A program made the position numbers and the translations under genes. A DNA stretch of 33,364 nt from Alphaproteobacteria bacterium (GTDB lineage Bacteria; Pseudomonadota; Alphaproteobacteria; Rhodobacterales; Rhodobacteraceae): the NCBI GenBank assembly GCA_030431485.1, contig JAUIIR010000049.1:1-33364 (forward strand), given 5' to 3'. Positions 1 to 7,469 of the stretch are shown in pieces. Numbering within the stretch: the first letter of the stretch is position 1; every line of letters starts with the position of its first letter. The notes beneath the pieces were generated by a model that ran no database searches, had not been told where the DNA came from, and was given only the letters and a program-made list of their open reading frames with translations.

Positions 1-61
1 TCGGGAAGAAAGGGGAAAGCTTGGCCATCTGCTCATCGGTCAGCCAGTAAAGATCGCTCAT
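1..61 (-). CDS. IS5-family transposase, N-terminal fragment cut by window edge
   Basis: The first 20 codons, read on the minus strand from ATG at 59-61, begin MSDLYWLTDEQMAKLSPFFP. This is the typical N-terminus of IS5-family (IS427-group-like) transposases of alphaproteobacteria, which continue into a DDE domain. The rest lies outside the window, so I cannot say whether the gene is intact. It reads away from rplB. Confidence 0.72.
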   Translation of the reverse strand, partial: MSDLYWLTDEQMAKLSPFFP

Positions 62-125
62 GTCACCGCTCCGTTTTCCGAGCCGTGAATCACGCAGCGC
101 GGCTGAAATCAATGCATCCTGACCC
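1..125 (-). mobile_element. End of an IS5-type insertion sequence (left end inferred)
   Basis: The transposase start lies 64 bp inside this proposed end. IS427-group IS5 elements usually target CTAG and duplicate TA. A CTAG sits at 125-128, and the sequence inside it, read outward as GGGTCAGGATGCATTGAT, would form the terminal repeat. The other end is outside the window, so the inverted repeat and TA duplication cannot be confirmed. The boundary is inference. Confidence 0.45.
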
Positions 126-329
126 TAGTTGAAAAAATATCGGTCGTTGTAGCTCTCTGGTGAATGAGAGAAAAATGGGAACTATTGCAAACCAGGTGAA
201 AAAGAGCTTCACGACGGGGATTTGAAACCAATAGTGGTAAAGGTGCCAATGTCTGGCCAATACAAAGTATTCGGGTTTGAGTTTAAGGAATTTCTTCAGA
301 AATTGAGACACCCGGATCGACCTACGCAC
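126..329 (-). pseudogene. AT-rich ORF apparently truncated by the IS end
   Basis: A minus-strand reading frame opens at 329 with a GTG start and encodes a basic, aromatic, partly hydrophobic peptide (segments PVVKLFFTWFAIVPIFL and FTRELQRPIFFQL). The frame runs across the proposed IS boundary and stops at 90-92, so its last 11 or so residues would be IS-derived. The base composition is clearly more AT-rich than the flanking ribosomal genes, which suggests acquired DNA. I do not recognise the family. It could be a remnant of a longer gene or not a gene at all. Between 330 and 418 I see nothing further. Confidence 0.25.
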
Positions 330-418
330 TCTGAGTTAGGCTTCGGAAAACCTCGAACTCATAACATGAAATTAACTTAAGCCTACCGCAAAATGCTAGC
401 CCGAATAGCAACCAAGCC

Positions 419-561
419 GCCGGGCCATCGCCAGACCGCCCGGATGGGCTGGCGATCTGAGGAGGGCAGCGCCTCGCTCGGAGGTCCTACGAATGTGGCC
501 GGGATAAAGCGCCGCTGAAGGCCTGTCGGATCGCCATCCCGCGGTCTGGCGATGGCCCGGC
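419..561. repeat. 143-bp palindromic element with perfect 21-bp terminal arms
   Basis: Positions 419-439 are the perfect reverse complement of 541-561 (for example GCGGTCTGGCGATGGCCCG at 541-559). A second nested pairing, 446-456 with 530-540, matches at 10 of 11 positions. Each arm can also fold locally: ATCGCCAG at 427-434 pairs with CTGGCGAT at 449-456, and ATCGCCA at 530-536 pairs with TGGCGAT at 547-553. The element can therefore be one long stem or two separate hairpins, as in paired REP/BIME-type repeats. No coding content is evident. Confidence 0.7.
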
Positions 562-567
562 TCGCGC

Positions 568-594
568 ATGGTGCGTGTGAACAAGCACCCTACG
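568..594. repeat. Dispersed GGTGCGTG...CACCCTACG repeat, copy 1
   Basis: The sequence GGTGCGTG, a short loop and CAAGCACCCTACG form an imperfect hairpin. It resembles copies at 3504-3524, 8376-8398 and 17490-17513 (inverted). All lie in intergenic DNA directly beside ribosomal-cluster genes or palindromes. Confidence 0.55.
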
Positions 595-683
595 TGTCTC
601 TCCTTGGTGTCATCCTCTGTTGACCTGCGGATAACGGTCTCTTTCACGGAGCAATTAACATGCTCTTTATCAACCCACAGCGC

Positions 684-712
684 TTGACGCCACGCGCCAC
701 ACCGCCTAATAA
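684..712 (+). promoter_or_regulatory. Probable sigma-70 promoter for rplB-rplP
   Basis: TTGACG at 684-689 and TAATAA at 707-712 are separated by exactly 17 bp. A transcript would start near 719 and give a leader of about 140 nt before rplB. This would let the block be transcribed independently of the upstream S10 genes, from which it is separated by the IS and repeat DNA. Confidence 0.6.
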
Positions 713-726
713 CCCCCAACCGCGCA

Positions 727-806
727 GCCCCGGATTCGTCCGGGGCTTCGTTGTTGCGTTAACCGGGGACCTTCGGGGCCCTATACCCACGGCGGATACG
801 TCCGCC
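727..806 (+). promoter_or_regulatory. Structured 5' leader of rplB (two tetraloop hairpins)
   Basis: Positions 727-746 form a perfect 8-bp stem, GCCCCGGA/TCCGGGGC, closed by a TTCG tetraloop. Positions 791-806 form a 6-bp stem, GGCGGA/TCCGCC, with a TACG loop. The first is followed by a mixed rather than pure T tract, so it could be a weak terminator or attenuator, or simply a stabilising 5' hairpin of the transcript starting near 719. A 50-codon ATG frame at 660-815 overlaps the promoter and is not believed. Confidence 0.45.
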
Positions 807-858
807 CAAACATAGCGGGTCGTCAAAGACCTGCACTTGCTAACGGAAGACAGAAAGC

Positions 859-1701
859 ATGGCACTCAAGTCGTATAAGCCGACGACGCCGGGCCAGCGC
901 GGGCTGGTGCTGATCGACCGTTCGGAGCTGTGGAAAGGCCGTCCGGTCAAAGCCCTTACTGAGGGTTTGACCAAGTCGGGTGGCCGGAACAACACCGGAC
1001 GTATCACATCCCGCCGTCGCGGTGGTGGCGCAAAACGCCTTTACCGGATCGTCGATTTCAAGCGGAACAAGTTTGACGTGGGCGCGACCGTCGCGCGCAT
1101 CGAATATGACCCGAACCGCACCGCCTTTATCGCGCTCGTTCAGTATGACGATGGCGAACAGGCCTACATCCTTGCCCCTCAGCGTCTCGCCATCGGCGAC
1201 CGCGTGGTCGCATCGGCCAAGGCCGACGTGAAGCCGGGCAACGCAATGCCCTTCTCGGGCATGCCCATCGGGACCATCGTTCACAACATCGAGCTGAAGC
1301 CCGGCAAGGGTGGTCAGATCGCCCGTGCCGCCGGCACCTACGCACAGTTCGTGGGTCGTGACGGTGGCTACGCGCAGATCCGTCTGAGCTCGGGTGAACT
1401 CCGCATGGTCCGCCAGGAATGCATGGCAACCGTTGGTGCCGTGTCGAACCCGGACAACTCGAACCAGAACTTCGGTAAAGCGGGCCGTATGCGCCACAAG
1501 GGCATCCGTCCGTCCGTCCGTGGTGTCGTCATGAACCCGATCGACCACCCGCACGGTGGTGGTGAAGGCCGGACTTCGGGTGGTCGTCACCCGGTAACCC
1601 CGTGGGGTAAACCGACCAAGGGCAAGCGCACCCGTAACAAGAACAAGGCGTCGCAGAAGCTGATCATCCGCTCGCGTCACGCCAAGAAGAAGGGGCGGTA
1701 A
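859..1701 (+). CDS. rplB: 50S ribosomal protein L2
   Basis: This is a 280-residue L2, full length for the family, a primary 23S rRNA-binding protein near the peptidyl transferase centre. The C-terminal signature [12 protein letters not shown] starts at residue 226. His230 corresponds to the conserved catalytic-centre histidine (His229 in E. coli). The N-terminal OB-like and central SH3-like regions are intact and the tail is Lys/Arg-rich. It is the first gene of its block: instead of rplW, the upstream DNA carries a promoter, hairpins, a palindromic element and an IS end. rpsS follows after 3 bp. Confidence 0.98.
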   Translation: MALKSYKPTTPGQRGLVLIDRSELWKGRPVKALTEGLTKSGGRNNTGRITSRRRGGGAKRLYRIVDFKRNKFDVGATVARIEYDPNRTAFIALVQYDDGEQAYILAPQRLAIGDRVVASAKADVKPGNAMPFSGMPIGTIVHNIELKPGKGGQIARAAGTYAQFVGRDGGYAQIRLSSGELRMVRQECMATVGAVSNPDNSNQNFGKAGRMRHKGIRPSVRGVVMNPIDHPHGGGEGRTSGGRHPVTPWGKPTKGKRTRNKNKASQKLIIRSRHAKKKGR

Positions 1702-1704
1702 ACC

Positions 1705-1983
1705 ATGTCGCGCTCTGTATGGAAAGGCCCGTTCGTTGACGCCTATGTCTTGAAAAAGGCAGAAGCGACCCGCGAGTCCGGCCGCAATGAAGTCATCAAG
1801 ATCTGGTCGCGCCGCTCGACGATCCTGCCCCAGTTCGTGGGCCTGACGTTTGGCGTTTACAACGGTCAGAAGCATGTTCCTGTGAACGTCACCGAAGACA
1901 TGATCGGTCAGAAGTTCGGCGAGTACTCGCCCACTCGGACCTATTACGGTCACGCGGCTGACAAAAAAGCGAAGCGGAAGTAA
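1705..1983 (+). CDS. rpsS: 30S ribosomal protein S19
   Basis: This 92-residue S19 of the small-subunit head starts [18 protein letters not shown]. It contains the expected region ending [23 protein letters not shown], which binds 16S rRNA together with S13. The length is normal. It sits 3 bp after rplB and 3 bp before rplV, so the three are cotranscribed. Confidence 0.98.
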   Translation: MSRSVWKGPFVDAYVLKKAEATRESGRNEVIKIWSRRSTILPQFVGLTFGVYNGQKHVPVNVTEDMIGQKFGEYSPTRTYYGHAADKKAKRK

Positions 1984-1986
1984 GTC

Positions 1987-2367
1987 ATGGGCAAGGAAAA
2001 GAACCCCCGCCGCGTGGCTGACAACGAAGCCATGGCGAAGCTGCGGATGCTGCGCACCAGCCCGCAGAAACTGAACCTCGTCGCCGGTCTCATCCGCGGC
2101 AAGAAAGTGGACAAGGCGCTGAACGATCTGACCTTCTCGAAGAAGCGGATCGCGGTTGACGTGAAGAAATGCCTTCAGTCGGCCATCGCCAACGCCGAAA
2201 ACAACCACGGGCTTGACGTGGACGAGCTGATCGTCGCCGAAGCCTATGTGGGCAAGAACCTCGTGATGAAGCGTGGCCGTCCGCGGGCACGTGGCCGTTT
2301 CGGCAAGATCATGAAGCCGTTTTCGGAGATCACCATCAAGGTGCGTCAAGTTGAGGAGCAGGCCTAA
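1987..2367 (+). CDS. rplV: 50S ribosomal protein L22
   Basis: A 126-residue L22, which lines the peptide exit tunnel. The N-terminal globular domain includes [22 protein letters not shown]. The extended beta-hairpin region that projects into the tunnel is [14 protein letters not shown], about residues 95-110. The N-terminal extension ([14 protein letters not shown]) before the usual core is common in alphaproteobacteria. The TAA stop overlaps the rpsC ATG by one base, which implies translational coupling. Confidence 0.98.
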   Translation: MGKEKNPRRVADNEAMAKLRMLRTSPQKLNLVAGLIRGKKVDKALNDLTFSKKRIAVDVKKCLQSAIANAENNHGLDVDELIVAEAYVGKNLVMKRGRPRARGRFGKIMKPFSEITIKVRQVEEQA

Positions 2368-3080
2368 TGGGTAACAAGACCAATCCGATCGGCATGCGCC
2401 TTCAGGTGAACCGCACCTGGGACAGCCGCTGGTACGCCGACACCAAGGACTACGGTGATCTTTTGCTCGAAGATATCGCAATCCGCGAATTCATCGAGAA
2501 AGAGTGCAAGCAGGCCGGCGTCGCCCGTGTCATCATCGAGCGCCCGCACAAGAAGTGCCGCGTGACCATTCACACTGCACGCCCCGGCGTCATCATCGGC
2601 AAGAAAGGCGCGGATATCGAAACGCTGCGCAAGAAGCTGGCCGCGATGACCGACAGCGAGCTGCACCTCAACATCGTTGAAGTGCGCAAGCCGGAGCTGG
2701 ACGCGCAGCTGGTTGGCGAAAGCATCGCTCAGCAGCTCGAGCGTCGTGTGTCCTTCCGTCGTGCCATGAAGCGCGCCGTGCAGAACGCCATGCGCATGGG
2801 TGCCCTCGGCATCCGTGTAAACGTTGCCGGTCGTCTGGGTGGCGCGGAAATCGCACGGACCGAATGGTACCGCGAAGGCCGCGTGCCGCTGCACACGCTG
2901 CGCGCCGATATCGACTATGCCAATGTCGAGGCGGAAACGCCCTACGGCATCATAGGCATCAAGGTCTGGATCTTCAAAGGCGAGATCATGGAACATGATC
3001 CGTCCGCACGGGATCGCAAGGCACAGGAACTGCAAGACGGTCCCGCACCGCGTGGTGCCGGCGGCGGTCGGAGGAACTAA
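2367..3080 (+). CDS. rpsC: 30S ribosomal protein S3
   Basis: A 237-residue S3 at the mRNA entry site. The type-II KH domain is visible with [12 protein letters not shown] and its GKKG loop at residues 78-81, followed by the C-terminal S3 domain ([18 protein letters not shown]). The Gly/Arg-rich tail ending GGGRRN is typical of alphaproteobacterial S3. It overlaps rplV by one base and is followed after 2 bp by rplP. Confidence 0.98.
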   Translation: MGNKTNPIGMRLQVNRTWDSRWYADTKDYGDLLLEDIAIREFIEKECKQAGVARVIIERPHKKCRVTIHTARPGVIIGKKGADIETLRKKLAAMTDSELHLNIVEVRKPELDAQLVGESIAQQLERRVSFRRAMKRAVQNAMRMGALGIRVNVAGRLGGAEIARTEWYREGRVPLHTLRADIDYANVEAETPYGIIGIKVWIFKGEIMEHDPSARDRKAQELQDGPAPRGAGGGRRN

Positions 3081-3082
3081 TC

Positions 3083-3496
3083 ATGCTTCAACCAAAGCGT
3101 ACAAAATTCCGTAAGATGTTCAAAGGCCGGATCAAGGGCGAAGCCAAGGGCGGCTCTGATCTGAACTTCGGCACTTACGGCCTCAAGGCGCTTCAGCCTG
3201 AGCGTGTGACTGCACGTCAGATCGAAGCAGCCCGTCGTGCCATGACGCGTCACATGAAACGTCAAGGGCGTGTCTGGATCCGCATCTTCCCGGATACTCC
3301 GGTTACCTCGAAGCCGACCGAAGTCCGTATGGGTAAAGGTAAGGGTTCGGTGGATTACTGGGCTGCAAAGGTGAAGCCGGGCCGCGTGATGTTTGAAATC
3401 GACGGCGTCGGTGAAGACATTGCCCGCGAAGCGCTCCGTCTGGCTGCGATGAAGCTGCCGATCAAGACCCGCGTCGTCGTTCGCGAAGACTGGTAA
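3083..3496 (+). CDS. rplP: 50S ribosomal protein L16
   Basis: A 137-residue L16, normal length, which contacts the A-site tRNA and helps organise the 23S rRNA. It starts [16 protein letters not shown] and keeps the [13 protein letters not shown] segment. Arg82 aligns with E. coli L16 Arg81, the residue hydroxylated by the ribosomal oxygenase YcfD. It is the last gene of its block, followed by a GGTGCGTG-type repeat and an intrinsic terminator rather than by rpmC as in the canonical operon. Confidence 0.98.
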   Translation: MLQPKRTKFRKMFKGRIKGEAKGGSDLNFGTYGLKALQPERVTARQIEAARRAMTRHMKRQGRVWIRIFPDTPVTSKPTEVRMGKGKGSVDYWAAKVKPGRVMFEIDGVGEDIAREALRLAAMKLPIKTRVVVREDW

Positions 3497-3503
3497 GCGG
3501 TTC

Positions 3504-3524
3504 GGTGCGTGCACGCACCCTACG
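3504..3524. repeat. Dispersed GGTGCGTG...CACCCTACG repeat, copy 2
   Basis: GGTGCGTGCACGCACCCTA followed by CG is a near-perfect palindrome, lying 7 bp after the rplP stop and before the terminator. It matches the other intergenic copies in the window. Confidence 0.6.
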
Positions 3525-3534
3525 AGAAAAGAAT

Positions 3535-3563
3535 CCCCCGGTGTGAAAGCGCCGGGGGTTTTT
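3535..3563 (+). terminator. Intrinsic terminator after rplP, probably bidirectional
   Basis: A 10-bp stem (CCCCCGGTGT with GCGCCGGGGG, two G-U wobbles) is closed by a GAAA tetraloop and followed by TTTTT. On the opposite strand the stem is followed by ATTCTTTTC, so it can also end the convergent ccdAB transcript. It separates the rplB block from the inserted genes. Confidence 0.88.
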
Positions 3564-3567
3564 CGTT

Positions 3568-3858
3568 TCAGACACCGGACATGAGGATGTCTATGGCGCG
3601 GGTGATCTCGTCCCGCTGACCGCGCGCGGTGCCGACCTTCTTAACAGTGTTCCGACGGACTGAGGCAATCATGCGTGTGGCGAGAACGAAGGCATCATCG
3701 CAAAAGCCAATTGTTGGATTCAGCTTTGTTATCGCAGGGTAATCGCGAAACAGGGGAATAACGACAATTGCATCATCAGGTGGGAGAAGGTCGCTTTCAA
3801 TCACCACAGCAAGCTGATCACGGACACTAACAATGTCGTAGGTCTCTAGCTCTTCCAC
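3568..3858 (-). CDS. ccdB: CcdB-family toxin
   Basis: A 96-residue protein of the CcdB family, whose characterised members poison DNA gyrase. Recognisable parts are the N-terminal strand region LAVVIESDLL, the core strand AIVVIPLF, and the C-terminus EITRAIDILMSGV, which resembles the terminal helix of CcdB ending in W/S-G-I/V that contacts gyrase. I chose the GTG at 3856-3858 because it aligns with the usual CcdB N-terminus. A longer frame starting at 3918 would duplicate antitoxin sequence. It overlaps ccdA by 13 bp, which is typical of coupled toxin-antitoxin genes. Residues 1-20 match less well, so the start is less certain than the family. Confidence 0.8.
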   Translation of the reverse strand: MEELETYDIVSVRDQLAVVIESDLLPPDDAIVVIPLFRDYPAITKLNPTIGFCDDAFVLATRMIASVRRNTVKKVGTARGQRDEITRAIDILMSGV

Positions 3859-4100
3859 GTGTCGCCCGCGAAACCGACCATAACATCTGCCAGAGGATGG
3901 CCATTTTCTTTGTGCCATTTCGACTGCGCTTCAAACGCAGCGGCGTTTTCCTTCAGCCACTGCTGTCGTCTTGCGTCTGCCACAGCTTTACTTAATGCGG
4001 CGTCAGCTACTGCGGAAACATTCACACCGTACTTGCGTGCCTCATCAAGCGCTGCGGCATCGAGTGTGAGGGATGTTTTGCGTTTCGTTGCAGCAACCAT
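3846..4100 (-). CDS. ccdA: CcdA-family antitoxin
   Basis: An 84-residue CcdA-like antitoxin. Residues 1-45 (KRKTSLTLDAAALDEARKYG...) fit a ribbon-helix-helix DNA-binding domain. The acidic, flexible C-terminal part (WLKENAAAFEAQSKWHKENG) resembles the CcdA segment that wraps CcdB. It ends about ten residues later than many CcdA proteins. It lies upstream of ccdB in the same transcript. The promoter 31-58 bp upstream overlaps or adjoins a palindrome, consistent with autoregulation by the toxin-antitoxin complex. Confidence 0.82.
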   Translation of the reverse strand: MVAATKRKTSLTLDAAALDEARKYGVNVSAVADAALSKAVADARRQQWLKENAAAFEAQSKWHKENGHPLADVMVGFAGDTWKS

Positions 4101-4112
4101 TCAACTCATCCA

Positions 4113-4128
4113 TATGGCGTGTACCATA
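4113..4128. promoter_or_regulatory. Candidate CcdA operator palindrome
   Basis: TATGG-CGTGTA-CCATA is an inverted repeat with 5-bp arms and a 6-bp spacer, immediately downstream of the ccdA -10 box and 13 bp from the start codon. Its position fits an autoregulatory operator. No binding data are available. Confidence 0.4.
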
Positions 4129-4130
4129 AA

Positions 4131-4158
4131 AATATACCGCTCATATGACATCCGTCAA
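4131..4158 (-). promoter_or_regulatory. Promoter of ccdAB
   Basis: On the minus strand, TTGACG (4153-4158) and TATATT (4131-4136) are separated by 16 bp, a near-consensus sigma-70 promoter in an AT-rich stretch directly upstream of ccdA. Confidence 0.65.
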
Positions 4159-4169
4159 CACGCGCTGGC

Positions 4170-4790
4170 TCACTCCCACCGGTAATTGAAACTCACCGAC
4201 ACGCGCTCGTCTTCAGACTGGTTCATCACCACCTCATGGCGCAGCCAGCTTTCCCAGAGCAGCACATCACCAACCGATGGTTTCACGTAGATGAAGTTCC
4301 GCATCTCCTCGCGCGCTTCTTTTCGGCGGGGTGGGGCGGCCATCATCGTGGCGTGGCGCGGGTCTTCGAGTTTCAGGGCAGAGGCGCCTTCCGGCATGGA
4401 AACGTAAGTCGTACCAGAGATCACAGAATGCGGGTGTATGTGGGCCGCGTGAAAGCCGCCTTCCGGCAGAATGTTGATCCAGAGGTCTTCGAGCACCAGC
4501 TTGCGTCCATCCAGATCGAACTCCAGATCCTTGGCAAAAGCCGCGACATGGGCGTCTAGAGATTGCACCAGATCGGCGAAGATCGGAAAGCGCCAGGGCA
4601 GATCGGTCAGGGACGCGTAAGAGGTGTAGCCGGGATAGGCGTTGTCTTCGCACCATTGCTGGCCGGCCTCGTCATCCTCGGCGATGGCAAAACAAGAGTT
4701 TTCCATTTCCTCGGCATCAATCGCCGGTCCGTGTTCAGACAAAGGCGCGTGGTAGAGGCGGGTCACGAAGAGGGAAGATATTGTGCTCAT
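4170..4790 (-). CDS. 2OG-Fe(II) oxygenase family protein (TIGR02466-like)
   Basis: A 206-residue protein with the pattern of the TIGR02466 putative 2-oxoglutarate/Fe(II) dioxygenases. Visible elements are the metal-binding histidine cluster HAAHIHPHS at residues 114-122, the strand SGTTYVSMP, the acid-rich WESWLRHEV with distal His185, and Arg196 in ERVSVSFNY, which would bind 2-oxoglutarate. The double-stranded beta-helix core would span about 95-205. Residues 20-60 are acidic and of unknown role. The substrate is unknown. The start has a GAGAGG ribosome-binding site. It lies antisense between ccdAB and rpmC, inside the ribosomal protein cluster; whether it acts on a ribosomal protein is untested. 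Confidence 0.78.
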   Translation of the reverse strand: MSTISSLFVTRLYHAPLSEHGPAIDAEEMENSCFAIAEDDEAGQQWCEDNAYPGYTSYASLTDLPWRFPIFADLVQSLDAHVAAFAKDLEFDLDGRKLVLEDLWINILPEGGFHAAHIHPHSVISGTTYVSMPEGASALKLEDPRHATMMAAPPRRKEAREEMRNFIYVKPSVGDVLLWESWLRHEVVMNQSEDERVSVSFNYRWE

Positions 4791-4857
4791 GCGCCTCTCA
4801 TAATATGTGGCGCGAGCGATGGCGAGAGCGCATTGCCTGACCTTGAAAACAAAGGGG

Positions 4858-4886
4858 TTGCGCCATCGGGTTTACCGGCCTATACG
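4858..4886 (+). promoter_or_regulatory. Probable promoter restarting the spc block (rpmC onward)
   Basis: TTGCGC (4858-4863), a 17-bp spacer and TATACG (4881-4886). It lies about 85 bp upstream of the rpmC start, in the gap between the divergent oxygenase gene and rpmC, so it can drive rpmC-rpsQ-rplN and the following genes after the cargo interruption. Confidence 0.6.
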
Positions 4887-4972
4887 GCGCGCTCATCCAC
4901 CTCCACCGGGAATCAGGGTGACCCACGATAACGATGGGGCTCTCCGGTGATGTTGATAGAAAGGAACGGCGC

Positions 4973-5179
4973 ATGAACGCCAAGGAACTGAATGACAAGA
5001 CACCGGATCAGCTCCGGGACGAGCTTGTCGCGCTGAAGAAAGAGGCCTTCAACCTCCGCTTTCAGCAGGCCACAAGCCAGCTTGAAAACACCGCGCGCAT
5101 CCGTCAGGTGCGCCGCAATGTGGCACGCATCAAGACCGTGCTGAACCAAAAGGCCGCAGCTGCGGCCAGCGACGCGTAA
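4973..5179 (+). CDS. rpmC: 50S ribosomal protein L29
   Basis: A 68-residue L29 ([14 protein letters not shown]...), a two-helix protein near the tunnel exit that helps bind trigger factor and SRP. The helical motif [19 protein letters not shown] is typical. The frame is open upstream to 4934, but the ATG at 4973 gives the family's usual length and has AAGGAA just upstream. It is the first gene after the ccdAB/oxygenase insertion, and the S17 gene follows after 14 bp. Confidence 0.96.
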   Translation: MNAKELNDKTPDQLRDELVALKKEAFNLRFQQATSQLENTARIRQVRRNVARIKTVLNQKAAAAASDA

Positions 5180-5193
5180 GAGGAGCCTGATAG

Positions 5194-5424
5194 ATGCCCA
5201 AACGTATCCTGCAAGGCACCGTGACATCGACAGCCAACGCACAGACCGTGACCGTCTCCGTCGAGCGCCGCTTCAAGCACCCGGTTCTGCAAAAGACGAT
5301 CCGGAAGTCGAAGAAATATCGCGCCCATGATGAGGCCGAGAAATTCGCCGTAGGGGATGTTGTCCGTATTCAGGAATGCGCCCCCAAGTCGAAGACCAAA
5401 CGTTGGGAGGTTATCGCTGAATAA
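5194..5424 (+). CDS. rpsQ: 30S ribosomal protein S17
   Basis: A 76-residue S17, an OB-fold 16S rRNA-binding protein. It starts [12 protein letters not shown] and keeps the family signature around [23 protein letters not shown]. The length is slightly below E. coli S17 and normal for alphaproteobacteria. A 76-bp gap containing a hairpin separates it from rplN. Confidence 0.97.
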   Translation: MPKRILQGTVTSTANAQTVTVSVERRFKHPVLQKTIRKSKKYRAHDEAEKFAVGDVVRIQECAPKSKTKRWEVIAE

Positions 5425-5452
5425 GCGGTAGCCTTTCGGCATTTACGAAACC

Positions 5453-5483
5453 CCCGGGCCAATGTCCTAAAAGGCGGTCCGGG
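5453..5483 (+). promoter_or_regulatory. Hairpin in the rpsQ-rplN gap
   Basis: CCCGGGCC (5453-5460) pairs with GGTCCGGG (5476-5483) through 8 bp including one G-U, enclosing a 15-nt loop. It lies just before the rplN ribosome-binding site. There is no T tract, so it is not a standard terminator. Its function is unknown. Confidence 0.3.
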
Positions 5484-5500
5484 ACGTCGGGAGAAACACT

Positions 5501-5869
5501 ATGATCCAGATGCAGACCAATCTGGATGTTGCTGACAACAGCGGCGCGCGCCGCGTTCAGTGCATCAAGGTTCTGGGTGGGTCCAAGCGGAAATACGCGT
5601 CGGTGGGTGACATCATCGTCGTTTCCGTGAAGGAAGCCATCCCGCGCGGTCGTGTGAAAAAAGGTGATGTCCGTAAGGCCGTCGTCGTGCGCACCGCCAA
5701 AGAAGTCCGTCGCGAAGACGGCACAGCCATCCGTTTTGACCGCAACGCCGCCGTCATCCTGAACAACGCAGGTGAACCGGTCGGTACGCGTATCTTTGGA
5801 CCGGTTGTGCGCGAGCTCCGTGCCAAGAACTTCATGAAAATCATCTCGCTTGCTCCGGAGGTGCTGTAA
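5501..5869 (+). CDS. rplN: 50S ribosomal protein L14
   Basis: A 122-residue L14, exact family length, starting [18 protein letters not shown]. It contacts 16S rRNA in an intersubunit bridge and is a target of silencing factor RsfS. The conserved ends [24 protein letters not shown] are intact. Its TAA overlaps the rplX ATG by one base. Confidence 0.98.
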   Translation: MIQMQTNLDVADNSGARRVQCIKVLGGSKRKYASVGDIIVVSVKEAIPRGRVKKGDVRKAVVVRTAKEVRREDGTAIRFDRNAAVILNNAGEPVGTRIFGPVVRELRAKNFMKIISLAPEVL

Positions 5870-6180
5870 TGGCTGCGAAACTCCGCAAAGGCGACAAGGT
5901 GGTTGTGCTTGCCGGTAAAGACAAAGGCAAGTCGGGCACCATTGCCTCCGTCGATCCAAAGGCCGGCAAGGCCGTCGTCGATGGCGTGAACATGGCGATC
6001 CGTCACGTGCGTCAGTCCCAGACAACGCAGGGTGGGCGCACGCCGAAGGCGATGCCGATCGATCTGTCGAACCTGGCAATCGTTGACGCAAACGGCAAAC
6101 CGACCCGCGTTGGCTTCAAAATGGAAGGCGACAAGAAGGTCCGTTATGCCAAGACAACAGGGGATGTGATCGATGCTTGA
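5869..6180 (+). CDS. rplX: 50S ribosomal protein L24
   Basis: A 103-residue L24, an early 50S assembly initiator. A KOW motif occupies residues 4-30 ([20 protein letters not shown]). The remainder includes [16 protein letters not shown], typical of the family. It overlaps rplN by 1 bp and the next gene, rplE, by 8 bp, which indicates tight translational coupling. Confidence 0.98.
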   Translation: MAAKLRKGDKVVVLAGKDKGKSGTIASVDPKAGKAVVDGVNMAIRHVRQSQTTQGGRTPKAMPIDLSNLAIVDANGKPTRVGFKMEGDKKVRYAKTTGDVIDA

Positions 6181-6733
6181 TTCCGCAACCTACACCCCGC
6201 GTCTCAAGACAGCGTTCCACGACACCATCAAGGCCGCGATGAAGGAAGAGTTCGGTTACTCGAACGACATGATGATTCCGCGCCTTGACAAAATCGTGCT
6301 GAACATCGGCTGTGGTGCTGAAGCTGTCCGTGACAGCAAGAAAGCCAAATCTGCAGTGGAAGATCTGACAAAGATCGCCGGTCAGCAGGCTGTGACCACC
6401 AAGGCAAAGAAATCCATCGCGGGCTTCCGCGTTCGCGAAGACATGCCGCTTGGTGCCAAGGTGACCCTGCGTGGCGACCGCATGTACGACTTCCTCGATC
6501 GTCTGATCACCATCGCAATGCCGCGTATTCGCGACTTTCGCGGTGTGAAGCCGTCCTTTGATGGGCGTGGCAACTTTGCCATGGGCATGAAAGAGCACAT
6601 CGTGTTCCCCGAAATCGACTTCGACAAGGTCGACGAAGTTTGGGGCATGGATATCATCATCACGACGACCGCAAAGACCGACGCGGAAGCCAAGGCGCTG
6701 TTGAAGCACTTCAACATGCCGTTCAACGCCTGA
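6173..6733 (+). CDS. rplE: 50S ribosomal protein L5
   Basis: A 186-residue L5, a 5S rRNA-binding protein of the central protuberance. Recognisable parts are [42 protein letters not shown] (shown here in outline, residues about 65-95) and the C-terminal [18 protein letters not shown]. It starts inside the end of rplX and has normal length for alphaproteobacteria. Confidence 0.98.
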   Translation: MLDSATYTPRLKTAFHDTIKAAMKEEFGYSNDMMIPRLDKIVLNIGCGAEAVRDSKKAKSAVEDLTKIAGQQAVTTKAKKSIAGFRVREDMPLGAKVTLRGDRMYDFLDRLITIAMPRIRDFRGVKPSFDGRGNFAMGMKEHIVFPEIDFDKVDEVWGMDIIITTTAKTDAEAKALLKHFNMPFNA

Positions 6734-6746
6734 GGGGACTGATACC

Positions 6747-7052
6747 ATGGCGAAGAAAGCAATGATTGAACGCGAAAAGAAGCGTCAGAAGCTGGTGGAA
6801 AAGTATGCCGCCAAGCGCGCTGAGCTGAAGGAAATCGCGAACGACGAAAGCAAGCCGATGGAAGAGCGTTTCAAGGCGCGCCTCAAGCTTGCAAAACTGC
6901 CGCGGAACAGCGCGCCCTCGCGTCTGCACAACCGCTGCCAGCTCACCGGGCGTCCGCACGCCTACTATCGTAAACTCAAGGTCAGCCGGATCATGCTTCG
7001 TGAACTTGCCAGCAATGGACAAGCCCCCGGTATGGTCAAGTCGAGCTGGTAA
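6747..7052 (+). CDS. rpsN: 30S ribosomal protein S14 (zinc-free form)
   Basis: A 101-residue S14 of the long, cysteine-poor C- type: only one Cys, in [20 protein letters not shown], so no zinc ribbon. It binds the 16S 3' domain in the 30S head. The spacing to rplE is 13 bp and to rpsH 12 bp, with AAGGAGGGC before rpsH. Confidence 0.98.
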   Translation: MAKKAMIEREKKRQKLVEKYAAKRAELKEIANDESKPMEERFKARLKLAKLPRNSAPSRLHNRCQLTGRPHAYYRKLKVSRIMLRELASNGQAPGMVKSSW

Positions 7053-7064
7053 GGAGGGCATAGT

Positions 7065-7457
7065 ATGAACGATCCTATCGGCGATATGCTCACCCGTATC
7101 CGCAACGCACAAATGCGTGGCAAGTCCACCACCATGACACCGGCGTCCAAGCTGCGTGGCCGCGTTCTCGCGGTGATGGCGGACGAAGGGTACATCCGCG
7201 GTTTTGAAGAAACCAAAGATGCCAAGGGCCACCCCGCATATGAAATCAGCCTCAAGTACTACGATGGCACACCGGTGATCCGCGAACTCAAGCGCGTATC
7301 CAAGCCGGGCCGTCGCGTGTACCTGGGTGTGGACGACATTCCGCAGGTCCGTCAGGGTCTGGGTGTGTCGATCGTGTCGACGTCCAAAGGCGTCATGACA
7401 GATGCAAACGCTCGCAGCCATAACGTTGGCGGCGAAGTGCTTTGCACCGTCTTCTAA
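7065..7457 (+). CDS. rpsH: 30S ribosomal protein S8
   Basis: A 130-residue S8 starting [16 protein letters not shown]. It binds the 16S central domain and in E. coli is the translational repressor of the spc operon. The C-terminal signature [31 protein letters not shown] region is intact. I see no clear S8-binding helix near rplE by eye, so feedback control here is not established. Confidence 0.98.
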   Translation: MNDPIGDMLTRIRNAQMRGKSTTMTPASKLRGRVLAVMADEGYIRGFEETKDAKGHPAYEISLKYYDGTPVIRELKRVSKPGRRVYLGVDDIPQVRQGLGVSIVSTSKGVMTDANARSHNVGGEVLCTVF

Positions 7458-7469
7458 GGAGGTCTGGTA

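Noticed and set aside
660..815. A 50-codon frame (MLFINPQRL...) upstream of rplB as a leader peptide
   Set aside because: It begins before and runs through the probable -35/-10 boxes and hairpins, has no family resemblance and would not be on the transcript starting near 719.
823..2481. A 552-codon open frame on the minus strand across rplB-rpsS-rplV
   Set aside because: It is the antisense of intact ribosomal genes. Strong codon bias in GC-rich DNA keeps the opposite strand open. Similar long shadows lie under rplE-rplR, secY and rpoA.
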